From assembly GCA_021770655.1 (NCBI GenBank), contig JAETQO010000028.1, forward strand, positions 1 through 64,000: a stretch of 64,000 nt of DNA, given 5' to 3'. Shown piece by piece: positions 35,696-44,348 of the stretch. The stretch comes from Ruminococcus sp. GTDB taxonomy: Bacteria; Bacillota; Clostridia; Oscillospirales; Ruminococcaceae. The translations under genes were made by a program, and so were the position numbers. Every line of letters begins with the position of its first letter. Within the stretch, counting starts at the first letter, position 1. A model generated the notes under the pieces. The model was not told the DNA's origin and ran no database searches. It saw nothing but the letters and a program-made list of their open reading frames with translations.

Positions 35696-37117
35696 GTGGT
35701 TTTTGCTGATTTGTTTTTTCTGTATTTCTTTTTGCCGGTGTGCCTGATATGCTATTTTATCACCCGTAGGACAGTGGTAAGAAACGCCGTGCTGATAGTG
35801 TTTTCATTGATATTCTATGCATGGGGCGAGCCGGTCTGGATAAGCATTTTACTGCTTTCCTCGCTGGTGAATTATATTGTCGGACGGGTCATAGGAAAAT
35901 ATCCCGAAAGCGGCAGGGCAAAAGCCGCGCTGATAGGTTCGCTTATCTTTGATCTGGGCGTGCTGTTCGGCTTTAAGTATACTGCGTTTTTTGTGGAAAA
36001 TCTCAACGGACTTTTTAAACTGGACATACCCGTACCGAATATAGTTCTCCCCATAGGTATTTCTTTCTATACCTTTCAGACTATTTCCTATGTCGTGGAC
36101 TGCTATTGGGGTAAGGTAAAAGCACAGAAAAGCTATGCAAAATTTCTTATGTACGTTTCAATGTTCCCACAGCTTGTGGCAGGGCCTATCGTAAGATATT
36201 CCGTTATCGAAAATGAGATAGACAATCGCCGCACCACTGTAAAGGACCTCTCCGAGGGATTTTCCAGAATAATAATCGGCCTCGGAAAAAAGGTCATAAT
36301 CGCCAATAATCTCAGCACTGTCGTTACCGCTCTGCTCGGTTCTGCCGAAAACGGCTATGAAAATATTTCCGGCTTGTCGGTGGCAGGAACTTGGTACGGC
36401 GCAGTGCTTGTGGGACTTTGGTATTATTTTGACTTCTCAGGATATTCCGATATAGCTATCGGTCTGGGCAGGATATTCGGTTTTCACTTTGACGAAAACT
36501 TCAAATATCCTTTTATCTGCAAAAGCATTTCCGAGTTCTGGCAGAGGTGGCATATATCACTCAGTACCTTTTTCAGAGATTATGTGCTTTATCTTCCCTT
36601 GTTCGGAAAAAGAAGAAAATACGGCGGACTTTTTCTTGTGTGGTTCTGTACGGGACTTTGGCATGGAGCAAGCTGGAATTTTATTTTCTGGGGACTTTAT
36701 TACGGAATGTTTATCTTTATGGAAATGAAGATAGGCAAAAAGCGCATGAAAAAAATGCCTGCCGCACTGGCTCATGTCTATACAAAGCTTGTTATTTTCG
36801 TGGGATTCGGTATCTTTTATTTTGAAAATCTCGGTGCACTGGGAAAATTCTTCAAAGCCCTTGTGGGCGCAAACGGCAACAGCCTTACGGACCCGGTAAC
36901 CGCCAATCTGTTTATGAATAATATCTGGCTTTTTATTGCCGCAGTAATTCTTATTCTGCCGATCGTTCCTAAGATAAAGGAAACGGCGGTCAAATCAAAA
37001 GGTTCTGCATATGCCGTTCAGACTGCCGGTATTGTCTGCAATGCCGCGATCCTGCTTTTAAGCAGTGTGCTTCTTGTGAACACTACCAACAATCCGTTTT
37101 TGTATTTCAGATTTTAA
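35696..37117 (+). CDS. MBOAT-family membrane O-acyltransferase (AlgI/DltB/PatA-like)
   Basis: A 473-residue polytopic membrane protein with about eleven hydrophobic segments that moves an acyl group across or at the membrane onto an extracytoplasmic polymer. Catalytic motifs: RWHISLSTFFRDY with the conserved His near residue 285 and LWHGASWNFIFWG with the invariant His near 322. The start is GTG at 35696 (MVFADLFFLYFFLPV, the classic MBOAT opening), seven bases after AGGAG; a TTG two codons earlier abuts the ribosome site. It is the first gene of an operon with a DHHW partner, an FkbH-type enzyme and an acyl carrier protein. The presence of the last two suggests the donor is a carrier-bound acyl group and not acetyl-CoA. 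Confidence 0.93.
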   Translation: MVFADLFFLYFFLPVCLICYFITRRTVVRNAVLIVFSLIFYAWGEPVWISILLLSSLVNYIVGRVIGKYPESGRAKAALIGSLIFDLGVLFGFKYTAFFVENLNGLFKLDIPVPNIVLPIGISFYTFQTISYVVDCYWGKVKAQKSYAKFLMYVSMFPQLVAGPIVRYSVIENEIDNRRTTVKDLSEGFSRIIIGLGKKVIIANNLSTVVTALLGSAENGYENISGLSVAGTWYGAVLVGLWYYFDFSGYSDIAIGLGRIFGFHFDENFKYPFICKSISEFWQRWHISLSTFFRDYVLYLPLFGKRRKYGGLFLVWFCTGLWHGASWNFIFWGLYYGMFIFMEMKIGKKRMKKMPAALAHVYTKLVIFVGFGIFYFENLGALGKFFKALVGANGNSLTDPVTANLFMNNIWLFIAAVILILPIVPKIKETAVKSKGSAYAVQTAGIVCNAAILLLSSVLLVNTTNNPFLYFRF

Positions 37118-37151
37118 GCCGTTATATGTCGGCGCAAGCAGGTGAAATAAA

Positions 37152-39281
37152 ATGTCAACCAATAAAAATAAGAATAAAGACAGGGATTTTGACAGGAATC
37201 TTCCAAGCTTTGATATTGAGTCTCTTTCAAGGGCGTATACCGAGTCGCTTGATAAAGTGACCTTCGGCGGAAAAAAGCTGTCCGAAACGGAGAACGCCGA
37301 AAAACCGTCCTCACCGCACGATGAAATAGTTGAAAAGATCAGGGAGAAAAATCGTGCTCTGAGCAGTAGCATATGGACGGACGAGCCTGTTCTGAAACCA
37401 AAAAAAAGCGTGTGGCTTGAAGATGATTACGATGTTCCCACGGAGGAAAAAACGCCCGCTGAAAAACAGGAAATAACCGAAGAAACTACGGCGGAAAAAG
37501 GACCCGAGGAAGTTGTTATCCCTTTTACTATGGAGAAGAATCGTCTTGACGGAGCAAAGCGGGAGATAACCGTGGAGGTCGCTCCCGACGGAAGCGTCAA
37601 GAAAAAAGAGCCTAAGAAAAGCTTTACTTTGAAAATACCCGAAAGCTATTACAGGGAATACGATGTGGCAAGAACCGAAAAGCCTGCGGGTATTTCGGGA
37701 CGAAAAATCGAGATAATCGACAAGCGAAAGCCTTTGCCGCAAAAGGACGACCCTACCGTGGAAGAACCGGAAACCAAGACTGTTACAGACGAGGTGAAAA
37801 AAATCGGGGAGCAGAGCTCTGCCGATGACAGCTCAGACCTTGAGAACTACGAAAAAACAGCGGCAATGGTTAAGAAAAGAAAAGCCGAAAGGGAAGAACG
37901 GAAAAAGAACAATATCCATGAGCTGGAATTTAGCGTTATAAATATTGCCGTGTGTGCGGCAATCTTTTTCGTTGCGTTTGCGGCGCTGATATTTATGCAA
38001 AGGGAAAGCGGTTTTATCCAGTCGGAAAACCGAGATCTCAGCGAGTTTCCCGAATTTTCGGTATCCTCCTTCTTTTCAGGAGAATTTACAGGGGGCGTGA
38101 CCGATTATTTTACAGATACCGTGCCTAACAGAGAGTCGCTGAAAAAGTTCTGCGCCGGATTTACGAACTGTCTGGGAGTTAAGCTTAACGATACGGTCAT
38201 ATCCGGCGGATTGAAAAATGTAGAAAAGGAAACTCTCGATCAGGAAAAAATCGCAAAGACCACTACGGTAACAGCGTTTACCGGAAAGCCTACAGAAAAA
38301 ACAGGAACCGAAACGAAAAAAACGACTGCTCAAAAGAAAACCACCGAAAGCGAAAAGATCGTGGACGTTCCCGAAAATCTTGACGACGGTCAATGGGAGG
38401 GCGACGTTATCGTAAGCGGCAAGGGTAAAGATGTCCGTGCCGTGGGCGCATATTACGGAACCTTTGAAAACGGCGATAAATATGCCGAAACTATCAACAA
38501 ATGGAAAGCGGAGCTGGGCGACGGCGTAAACGTATATAATATGTGTATCCCCACGTCGGCGGCGTACTATATGCCGGAAAATCTGAGGGACTCCGTTTCC
38601 GACCAGAAAGACAATATCGACAATATTGCCGCAGGTCTTGAGGGTATAATAAATACCGATGTTTTCGACGCAATAGGCGAGCATAAGGACGAGTACATAT
38701 ATTCAAGGACCGATCACCATTGGCAGCCTTTGGGAGCTTACTATGCGGCGCAGGTGTTCGCAGGGCAGGCGGGAGTAGATTTTCCTGCGCTCGATACCTA
38801 TGAAAAGTGCGAGATAGAGGATTTTGTGGGTACAATGTACGCCTACAGCAATTATAACAGCGATATTCAGAATAATCCCGATACCTTTATATATTATAAG
38901 CCGGACAATGACTATACCGTAAAATATTACGATACGAAGTTTGAAAATCCAGTGGAGTCGGGGCTGTTCTTTGACTATGCCGAGGGAATAAACTGTTATT
39001 CGGCGATACTGAACGTTGACAATGAAATTGCGGAGATAGAGACCGACTGCGATAACGGCAGGGTTCTTGTAGTGTTCAAGGACAGCTTCGGAAACGCTCT
39101 GATACCTTTCCTTACACACGGCTTTTCTAAGATTTATGTGTGCGATTTCAGATATTTTGACATAAACGCTATAGATTTTTGCAGGGAGGTCGGCTGTACC
39201 GATCTGCTGTTCGGAATTTCCATAACCTCCTGCTCAACTCCGACCAAGACAGACTGCCTGAATAATATCAGAATACAGTAG
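37152..39281 (+). CDS. DHHW-family protein with long charged cytoplasmic domain
   Basis: A 709-residue bitopic membrane protein. Residues 1-258 are charged, low-complexity and predicted cytoplasmic; one membrane segment follows (about 261-283, NIAVCAAIFFVAFAALIF); the rest is extracytoplasmic. The SGNH-like DHHW domain has the motif RTDHHWQPLGAYY near residue 520 and a FKDSFGNALIP block near 640, as in AlgJ/AlgX-type partners of MBOAT acyltransferases. It likely accepts the acyl group or completes its transfer to the surface polymer. The extra 258-residue N-terminal region is unusual for the family, as DHHW proteins normally start near the membrane helix; it contains a Thr/Lys-rich linker after the helix too. 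It is 34 nt after the MBOAT gene, with AGGTGA before the ATG. Confidence 0.88.
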   Translation: MSTNKNKNKDRDFDRNLPSFDIESLSRAYTESLDKVTFGGKKLSETENAEKPSSPHDEIVEKIREKNRALSSSIWTDEPVLKPKKSVWLEDDYDVPTEEKTPAEKQEITEETTAEKGPEEVVIPFTMEKNRLDGAKREITVEVAPDGSVKKKEPKKSFTLKIPESYYREYDVARTEKPAGISGRKIEIIDKRKPLPQKDDPTVEEPETKTVTDEVKKIGEQSSADDSSDLENYEKTAAMVKKRKAEREERKKNNIHELEFSVINIAVCAAIFFVAFAALIFMQRESGFIQSENRDLSEFPEFSVSSFFSGEFTGGVTDYFTDTVPNRESLKKFCAGFTNCLGVKLNDTVISGGLKNVEKETLDQEKIAKTTTVTAFTGKPTEKTGTETKKTTAQKKTTESEKIVDVPENLDDGQWEGDVIVSGKGKDVRAVGAYYGTFENGDKYAETINKWKAELGDGVNVYNMCIPTSAAYYMPENLRDSVSDQKDNIDNIAAGLEGIINTDVFDAIGEHKDEYIYSRTDHHWQPLGAYYAAQVFAGQAGVDFPALDTYEKCEIEDFVGTMYAYSNYNSDIQNNPDTFIYYKPDNDYTVKYYDTKFENPVESGLFFDYAEGINCYSAILNVDNEIAEIETDCDNGRVLVVFKDSFGNALIPFLTHGFSKIYVCDFRYFDINAIDFCREVGCTDLLFGISITSCSTPTKTDCLNNIRIQ

Positions 39282-39301
39282 TGAAAAGCAGGTGCATTAA
39301 A

Positions 39302-41092
39302 ATGAAAGAGCTTTCATATCCCTTTGATAACGGATATATAATGAAAAAGAAAAAGGCACTGAAAAGGCGGCTTCTGGAGGAGGATACCGAGCGTATAAAA
39401 AAGAAGATCGCCGTGCTGGGCGGTTCGACTACTGACGATATAGTTTCGGTAATGGAGCTGTTTCTGCTGGACATGGGTTTTGAGTGCGAATTTTATCAGT
39501 CTGAGTATAATCGTTACTGGCAGGACGCGGTGTTCGGGAATGAGGAGCTTGACAGCTTTGCGCCCGATGTGGTGTATATCCATACAAGCGTCAGAAATCT
39601 TAGCTTCAGACCCTCTCCGAAAAGTTCGGTGGAGGAGATCGAAAATGCGCTTGACGGCGAGATCGATAAGCTTGAGCAGGCTTGGAACTCGCTGAGAGAG
39701 AAGTTCCATTGCCCTATAATCCAGAATAATTTTGAGTATCCGTATTTCAGGCTTATGGGAAATATGGACGCATGGGACAGAAGAGGTACGGTCAATTTTG
39801 TAACAAGGCTCAACACCCGCCTTTACGATAAGGCGGAAAAGCGGCAGGATCTTTACATAAACGATATTAACTGGCTGTCCTCCGCTTACGGTCTGGAGAA
39901 ATGGAGCGCTCCCGAGTATTGGTACCTTTATAAATACTCGCTGAATACCGACGCTATACCCGAGCTTTCCTATCAGGCGGCGTCGATCGTCAAGGCTCTT
40001 TTCGGAAAAAATAAAAAAGCTTTCGCTCTCGACCTTGACAATACTCTTTGGGGCGGGATAGTCGGCGACGACGGTGCGGAAAATCTTGAAATCGGACAGG
40101 AAACCGCCGAGGGCATGGCTTACTATGAGTTCCAGCAGTATGTAAAGGCTCATAAAAATCTGGGTATCCTGCTTACCGTTTGTTCTAAAAACGAGGAGGA
40201 AAACGCTCTTGCAGGACTTTCACACCCCGAGGGTGCGCTGAGACCGGAGGATTTCACGGCGGTAAAGGCAAACTGGCTTCCAAAGGACAAGAATATTGCG
40301 GATATTGCGTCGGAGCTTAATATTCTTACCGAGTCTATCGTGTTTGCCGACGATAACCCTGCGGAGCGTGAGATAGTAAGGGAGCAGCTTAAATATACGG
40401 CTGTGCCGGAGATCGGTGAAGTGACCGACTATATCAGGATACTTGACCGCTCTGAGTTTTTTGAAACCGTATCGCTTTCCGAGGACGATCTCAAACGAAA
40501 TGAAATGTACAGAGCCAACGCCGAGCGAGCAAAGCAAAAGGCTCGCTTTGAAAATTATGTGGACTATCTGAAAAGCCTTGATATGACAGCGGAGATAGGC
40601 GACTTTACTCCGATGTATCTGCAAAGGATAACTCAGCTTACGAACAAAAGCAATCAGTTCAATCTTACCACGAAGAGATATACCGTCGAACAAATGGAAG
40701 AGGTCTGCCGCTCAGACAGATATATCAGGCTGTACGGACGTCTTAAAGACAAGTTCGGAGATAACGGCGTAGTATCGGTGGTCGTGGGAGAGATAAAGAA
40801 GGTTGGACTTCATATCGACCTGTGGCTGATGTCCTGCAGAGTGCTGAAAAGGGATATGGAGCTTGCGATGCTGGACAGTCTTGTAAAAGCCTGCCGTGAA
40901 AGAGGTATTTCCGAGATATTCGGGTATTATTATCCTACTGCGAAAAACAAAATGGTAGCGGGGCTTTACGAAAGCTTCGGTTTTGAAAAGCTTTCTGCGG
41001 ACGAAAAGGGAAATACCGTTTGGCGTTTGAATACGGAGAATTATGTGAATAAAAATAATGTAATAAATATTATTCCGACAGGAGGAAAATGA
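39302..41092 (+). CDS. FkbH-like HAD enzyme (glyceryl-ACP synthase type)
   Basis: A 596-residue cytoplasmic enzyme. An N-terminal SGNH-like region (about 30-235) precedes the HAD domain, with ALDLDNTLWGG near residue 244, TVCSKNEEEN near 294 (the Cys is the thioester carrier in characterised FkbH proteins) and FADDNPAEREIV near 350. A C-terminal GNAT-like region ends the protein (about 440-590). Characterised members dephosphorylate 1,3-bisphosphoglycerate and load D-glyceryl onto an acyl carrier protein. The carrier gene starts two bases after this stop, which fits. The ATG at 39302 lies after AGGTG; the GTG at 39281 overlaps the DHHW stop and is not preferred. A partial copy of the last 107 bp of this gene exists at 44055-44161. 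Confidence 0.9.
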   Translation: MKELSYPFDNGYIMKKKKALKRRLLEEDTERIKKKIAVLGGSTTDDIVSVMELFLLDMGFECEFYQSEYNRYWQDAVFGNEELDSFAPDVVYIHTSVRNLSFRPSPKSSVEEIENALDGEIDKLEQAWNSLREKFHCPIIQNNFEYPYFRLMGNMDAWDRRGTVNFVTRLNTRLYDKAEKRQDLYINDINWLSSAYGLEKWSAPEYWYLYKYSLNTDAIPELSYQAASIVKALFGKNKKAFALDLDNTLWGGIVGDDGAENLEIGQETAEGMAYYEFQQYVKAHKNLGILLTVCSKNEEENALAGLSHPEGALRPEDFTAVKANWLPKDKNIADIASELNILTESIVFADDNPAEREIVREQLKYTAVPEIGEVTDYIRILDRSEFFETVSLSEDDLKRNEMYRANAERAKQKARFENYVDYLKSLDMTAEIGDFTPMYLQRITQLTNKSNQFNLTTKRYTVEQMEEVCRSDRYIRLYGRLKDKFGDNGVVSVVVGEIKKVGLHIDLWLMSCRVLKRDMELAMLDSLVKACRERGISEIFGYYYPTAKNKMVAGLYESFGFEKLSADEKGNTVWRLNTENYVNKNNVINIIPTGGK

Positions 41093-41093
41093 A

Positions 41094-41336
41094 ATGACGG
41101 ACAAACAGATAATCGACAGACTCAACGAGGTTTTCAGAGATGTTTTTGACGACAGCTCGCTTGAGGTTACAGCAAAGACTACCGCCGACGATATCGAGGA
41201 TTGGGATTCTATCGAGCATATCACGCTTATCGGAGCGGTGGAGGACGAGTTCGGTATGCGCTTTAAAATGGGCGAGGTTTCCGGCATGAAAAACGTCGGC
41301 GAAATGATAGATATAATCAGACAGCGAGGTAAATAG
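41094..41336 (+). CDS. Acyl carrier protein
   Basis: An 80-residue four-helix carrier with the phosphopantetheine attachment Ser in DWDSIEHITLI near residue 38. Acidic, as usual. The ATG follows AGGAGG, two bases after the fkbH stop. It is not the fatty-acid AcpP type (which has DSLD), but matches carriers next to FkbH enzymes and the DltC-like group. Expected role: hold the glyceryl or related acyl group made by the FkbH protein and present it to the MBOAT protein. Confidence 0.92.
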   Translation: MTDKQIIDRLNEVFRDVFDDSSLEVTAKTTADDIEDWDSIEHITLIGAVEDEFGMRFKMGEVSGMKNVGEMIDIIRQRGK

Positions 41337-41356
41337 TTTTTCAAGATATCCTATAT

Positions 41357-41529
41357 AGGCAACACCGCACAACTACCGCCTAACGGCTTTGTGCACGTCT
41401 AACTTTCCAATTTTCCGTTATCTTGCACGGAAATTCCTTGAAAAACACAAGTATTCCTGCGTCGTTTCTATACAATCTAACGAAAAATTTTCTGCGTTAT
41501 CCGCACACAATAGTTGTGCGGTGTTACCT
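41357..41529 (+). repeat. Repeat family A, copy A5 (full length)
   Basis: Complete copy from AGGCAACACCGCACAACTA to GTTGTGCGGTGTTACCT, between acp and the first surface-protein gene. The paralogous upstream region at 44.2 kb lacks it at the same point, reading ATATATAGGAAAATG, which gives an empty-site comparison. Confidence 0.9.
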
Positions 41530-41597
41530 ATACATAAAAAGGAAAATGATTATATAATTTACACAAATGTGAATTACAAGATATTTTATTTTTTGTA

Positions 41598-41626
41598 TTG
41601 ACAAATGTATAATCCGGTAGTATAAT
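41598..41626 (+). promoter_or_regulatory. Sigma-A promoter for the first anchored surface protein
   Basis: TTGACA and TATAAT are spaced by 17 bp. The surrounding 120 bp is nearly the same as upstream of the second surface gene. Confidence 0.82.
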
Positions 41627-41698
41627 ATTATGTATAATGCAGAAATGCTACTGCGTATATTGGAGATTTGGAAAAGATTAATGAGGAGAGATTAAGCA

Positions 41699-43819
41699 AT
41701 GAAGAGTAAGTCAATCAGAAAGTCGCTGGCTTCTGTCACGGCTTTAGCAATAGCCTTCGGCTCTTTTGCCTTAACGGCTTCTTCGCTTGAAAGCTATGAC
41801 GGCTATACTTCGACTGATCCGCTGCTTGCAGCAACAAGATTCCATATGTTCGCACAGGAAAAATATTCCGGCACTGCGCATACTCACGGAAATATTGCCG
41901 CTAAGGTAGCAAACACCGGCGAATTCGGTACAAGAAATAATTTCTGGATCGATGCGGGATATGAAGAAAATCCTGAGATAACCTATATCAGGGACATCGA
42001 GGGCAACGGTTTCAGTTCGTCTTCACAGGGCGGAACTCTGGTTCTGGGAAGGAACTGGACGGTAAAGACCATTAACGACGGTGCGGAAACCTTTATCCAG
42101 ATGACTTCGCCGCATGAAAAGACTTTCAAAATAGACAACAATAAGTTCGATAAGATACTTATTGAGGGTACAAACGTCAATGATCCGTATATCGACCTTG
42201 ACGCTGAGTTCGCAAAGCTGAGAAAGCTTTCGTCGGATTGGTCTGTAGCGAACGAAACGAAAAATGTCGAGATCAATACATCTGATAGAAATAATCTTTA
42301 TATGGATTTTTCAAATGTTGATACGACAAAGGGTTATACATATGTAAATCTTGACGCTTCCGATCCTGATTGTATTCTTAACATTGATACCAAGCTTACT
42401 ATCAAGGGCGTTGACACAAATCCGGCAAATAACGGTATTGTAGTTATCAATATCGATGTTGCAGGTATAGAGGCTGGTGAAAACGGCGAAAAGACCTATA
42501 TAAACAAAAATCAGAGCATTACGGTAGAGGGCTGTACAGGAAACAGAGAGGTCGGACCCGAGGAATACGGTACTTCAAGAATAGTATTCAACTTCTTCGA
42601 CAGCTCACAGTCCGACAGAAACTTCAGCGGTACTGTCGGTTTGCAGAATCAGGTAGAAGGTTCTCTGCTTGCTCCTTCCGCCGATGTTAAGATAGGTGCG
42701 ATAAACGGAACGGTTATCGGAAAGAACATTGATCATTCAGGTGACGAGTCCCATAGAAGAGATATTGTTGCAATGGGCGTAACAGGCGATATTAATCTTG
42801 ATCCCGACAGTTCGGAAACAGACAGCAGTTCTTCTAAGGTGGACAGTTCGTCATCGACAGCGGACAGCAGTGATTCCACAGCGGATACATCGTCTGAGGC
42901 AAGCAGTTCGGATTCCGTAGTGGATACATCATCTGAGGCAAGCAGTTCGGATTCCGTAGCAGATACATCGTCCGAGACAAGCAGTTCGGATTCCGTAGCG
43001 GATACATCGTCCGAGGCAAGCAGTTCGGATTCTGTAGCGGATACATCGTCTGAGGCAAGCAGTTCGGATTCCGTAGCGGATACATCGTCTGAGGCAAGCA
43101 GTTCGGATTCCGTAGCGGATACATCATCCGAGGCCAGCAGTTCGGATTCCGTAGCAGATACATCGTCTGAGGCAAGCAGTTCGGATTCCGTAGCGGATAC
43201 ATCATCCGAGGCCAGCAGTTCGGATTCCGTAGCGGATACATCGTCTGAGGCAAGCAGTTCGGATTCCGTAGCGGATACATCGTCTGAGGCAAGCAGTTCG
43301 GATTCCGTAGCAGATACATCGTCTGAGGCAAGCAGTTCGGATTCCGTAGCGGATACATCGTCTGAGGCAAGCAGTTCGGATTCCGTAGCGGATACATCGT
43401 CTGAGGCCAGCAGTTCGGATTCCGTAGCGGATACATCATCCGAGGCAAGCAGTTCGGATTCCGTAGCGGATACATCGTCTGAGGCCAGCAGTTCGGATTC
43501 TGTAGCTGATACATCATCCGATGTAGACAGCGATACAAGTTCAGATATAAGCGGACAGGATTCCAACAGCAACAGCGAGGGCGTAAACGGTGCAGATAAG
43601 GACAAAGAATCAAGCGGTTCACAGACTTCCGGTACAGATTCATCGTCAAGTTCCAAAGCGACAGGTACAGATGCGGACAATGCCAACAAGAACAAGAATT
43701 CTGCGGCAGACAATTCCGCTAAATCCAAGAACCCTAACACAGGTGCAGGCGTTTCGGTTGCAGTTCTTTCTCTTGCGGCGGCTGTGGTCGTAACCATGGG
43801 TAAGAAAAAGCAGAAATAA
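41699..43819 (+). CDS. Cell-wall anchored surface protein with 13-residue Ser/Asp repeats
   Basis: A 706-residue exported protein. A signal peptide (SIRKSLASVTALAIAFGSF) ends near residue 28; residues about 35-360 form a choice-of-anchor A-type domain (start FHMFAQEKYSG, end VEGSLLAPSADVKIGAINGTVIGK). Then come sixteen tandem copies of a 13-residue unit of the form ADTSSEASSSDSV, encoded by exact 39-bp repeats (42881-43504), acting as a stalk, and a C-terminal sorting signal: NPNTG, a hydrophobic stretch and a KKKQK tail. A sortase should link it to peptidoglycan. Ligand unknown. It is paralogous to the next gene through promoter, signal peptide and overall plan, but the stalks differ entirely. 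Confidence 0.88.
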   Translation: MKSKSIRKSLASVTALAIAFGSFALTASSLESYDGYTSTDPLLAATRFHMFAQEKYSGTAHTHGNIAAKVANTGEFGTRNNFWIDAGYEENPEITYIRDIEGNGFSSSSQGGTLVLGRNWTVKTINDGAETFIQMTSPHEKTFKIDNNKFDKILIEGTNVNDPYIDLDAEFAKLRKLSSDWSVANETKNVEINTSDRNNLYMDFSNVDTTKGYTYVNLDASDPDCILNIDTKLTIKGVDTNPANNGIVVINIDVAGIEAGENGEKTYINKNQSITVEGCTGNREVGPEEYGTSRIVFNFFDSSQSDRNFSGTVGLQNQVEGSLLAPSADVKIGAINGTVIGKNIDHSGDESHRRDIVAMGVTGDINLDPDSSETDSSSSKVDSSSSTADSSDSTADTSSEASSSDSVVDTSSEASSSDSVADTSSETSSSDSVADTSSEASSSDSVADTSSEASSSDSVADTSSEASSSDSVADTSSEASSSDSVADTSSEASSSDSVADTSSEASSSDSVADTSSEASSSDSVADTSSEASSSDSVADTSSEASSSDSVADTSSEASSSDSVADTSSEASSSDSVADTSSEASSSDSVADTSSEASSSDSVADTSSDVDSDTSSDISGQDSNSNSEGVNGADKDKESSGSQTSGTDSSSSSKATGTDADNANKNKNSAADNSAKSKNPNTGAGVSVAVLSLAAAVVVTMGKKKQK
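42881..43504 (+). repeat. Sixteen 39-bp tandem repeats
   Basis: Each unit encodes a 13-residue Ser/Asp/Glu/Ala repeat. Units differ only by silent or near-silent changes (for example TCGTCTGAG against TCATCCGAG), so copies are homogenised. Copy number probably varies between strains. Confidence 0.92.
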
Positions 43820-43847
43820 TAATTAAATTAAACTCGATAATTAATTG

Positions 43848-43886
43848 ACGTTCGTTCGGAATTAGCTTCCGAACGAGCGTTTTTTC
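43848..43886 (+). terminator. Intrinsic terminator after the first surface protein
   Basis: A long stem (ACGTTCGTTCGGAA / TTCCGAACGAGCGT with one bulge or mismatch) is followed by six T. Confidence 0.88.
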
Positions 43887-43941
43887 TTTCCTTTATAAAT
43901 CCCATGTTGATTAATATTATACAATATGATAACAAAAATGT

Positions 43942-44054
43942 TTAAGGTAACACCGCACAACTATTGTGTGCGGATAACGCAGAAAATTTTTCGTTAGATT
44001 GTATAGAAACGACGCAGGAATACTTGTGTCTTTCAAGGAGTTTCTGTGCAAGAT
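43942..44054 (-). repeat. Repeat family A, truncated copy A6
   Basis: Reverse-oriented copy that begins TTAAGGTAACACCGCACAAC and stops at CTGTGCAAGATA, after which sequence copied from the fkbH 3' end begins. The other third of the element is missing at this junction. Confidence 0.85.
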
Positions 44055-44161
44055 AGAAAAGCTTTCTGCGGACTAAAAGGGAAATACCGTTTGGCGTTTG
44101 AATACGGAGGATTATGCGAATAAAAACAATGTAATAAATATTATTCCGATAGGAGGAAAAT
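44055..44161 (+). pseudogene. Duplicated fragment of the fkbH 3' end
   Basis: About 107 bp match positions 40987-41092 with few differences (GAAAAGCTTTCTGCGGAC... to the GGAGGAAAAT ribosome site of acp). One change turns GACGAAAAG into GACTAAAAG, so the frame has a stop. The acp gene that should follow is absent. It is not expressed as protein; it marks the segment duplication that produced the second surface gene. Confidence 0.85.
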
Positions 44162-44249
44162 AGTCTGCCAAAATGCAGTATATGCATATATAGGAAAATG
44201 ATTATATAATTTACACAAATGTGAACGGCAAAATGTTTTATTTTTTCTA

Positions 44250-44278
44250 TTGACAAATACATAATATGGTAGTATAAT
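44250..44278 (+). promoter_or_regulatory. Sigma-A promoter for the second anchored surface protein
   Basis: TTGACA and TATAAT are spaced by 17 bp, in a region paralogous to the one at 41598-41626. Confidence 0.82.
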
Positions 44279-44348
44279 TTATGTATAACGCAGAGATGTT
44301 ACTGCGTATATTGGAATTTTGGAAAAGATTTATGAGGAGAGATAAGCA

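Noticed and set aside
42881-43504. CRISPR-like regular array
   Set aside because: The 39-bp units are directly adjacent with no variable spacers, are in frame within a coding sequence, and no cas gene is near.
42733-43797. Long open frames on the minus strand across the surface-protein repeats (354 and about 270 codons)
   Set aside because: They exist only because a 39-bp unit without antisense stops is repeated sixteen times; they lack ribosome sites and give low-complexity sequence.
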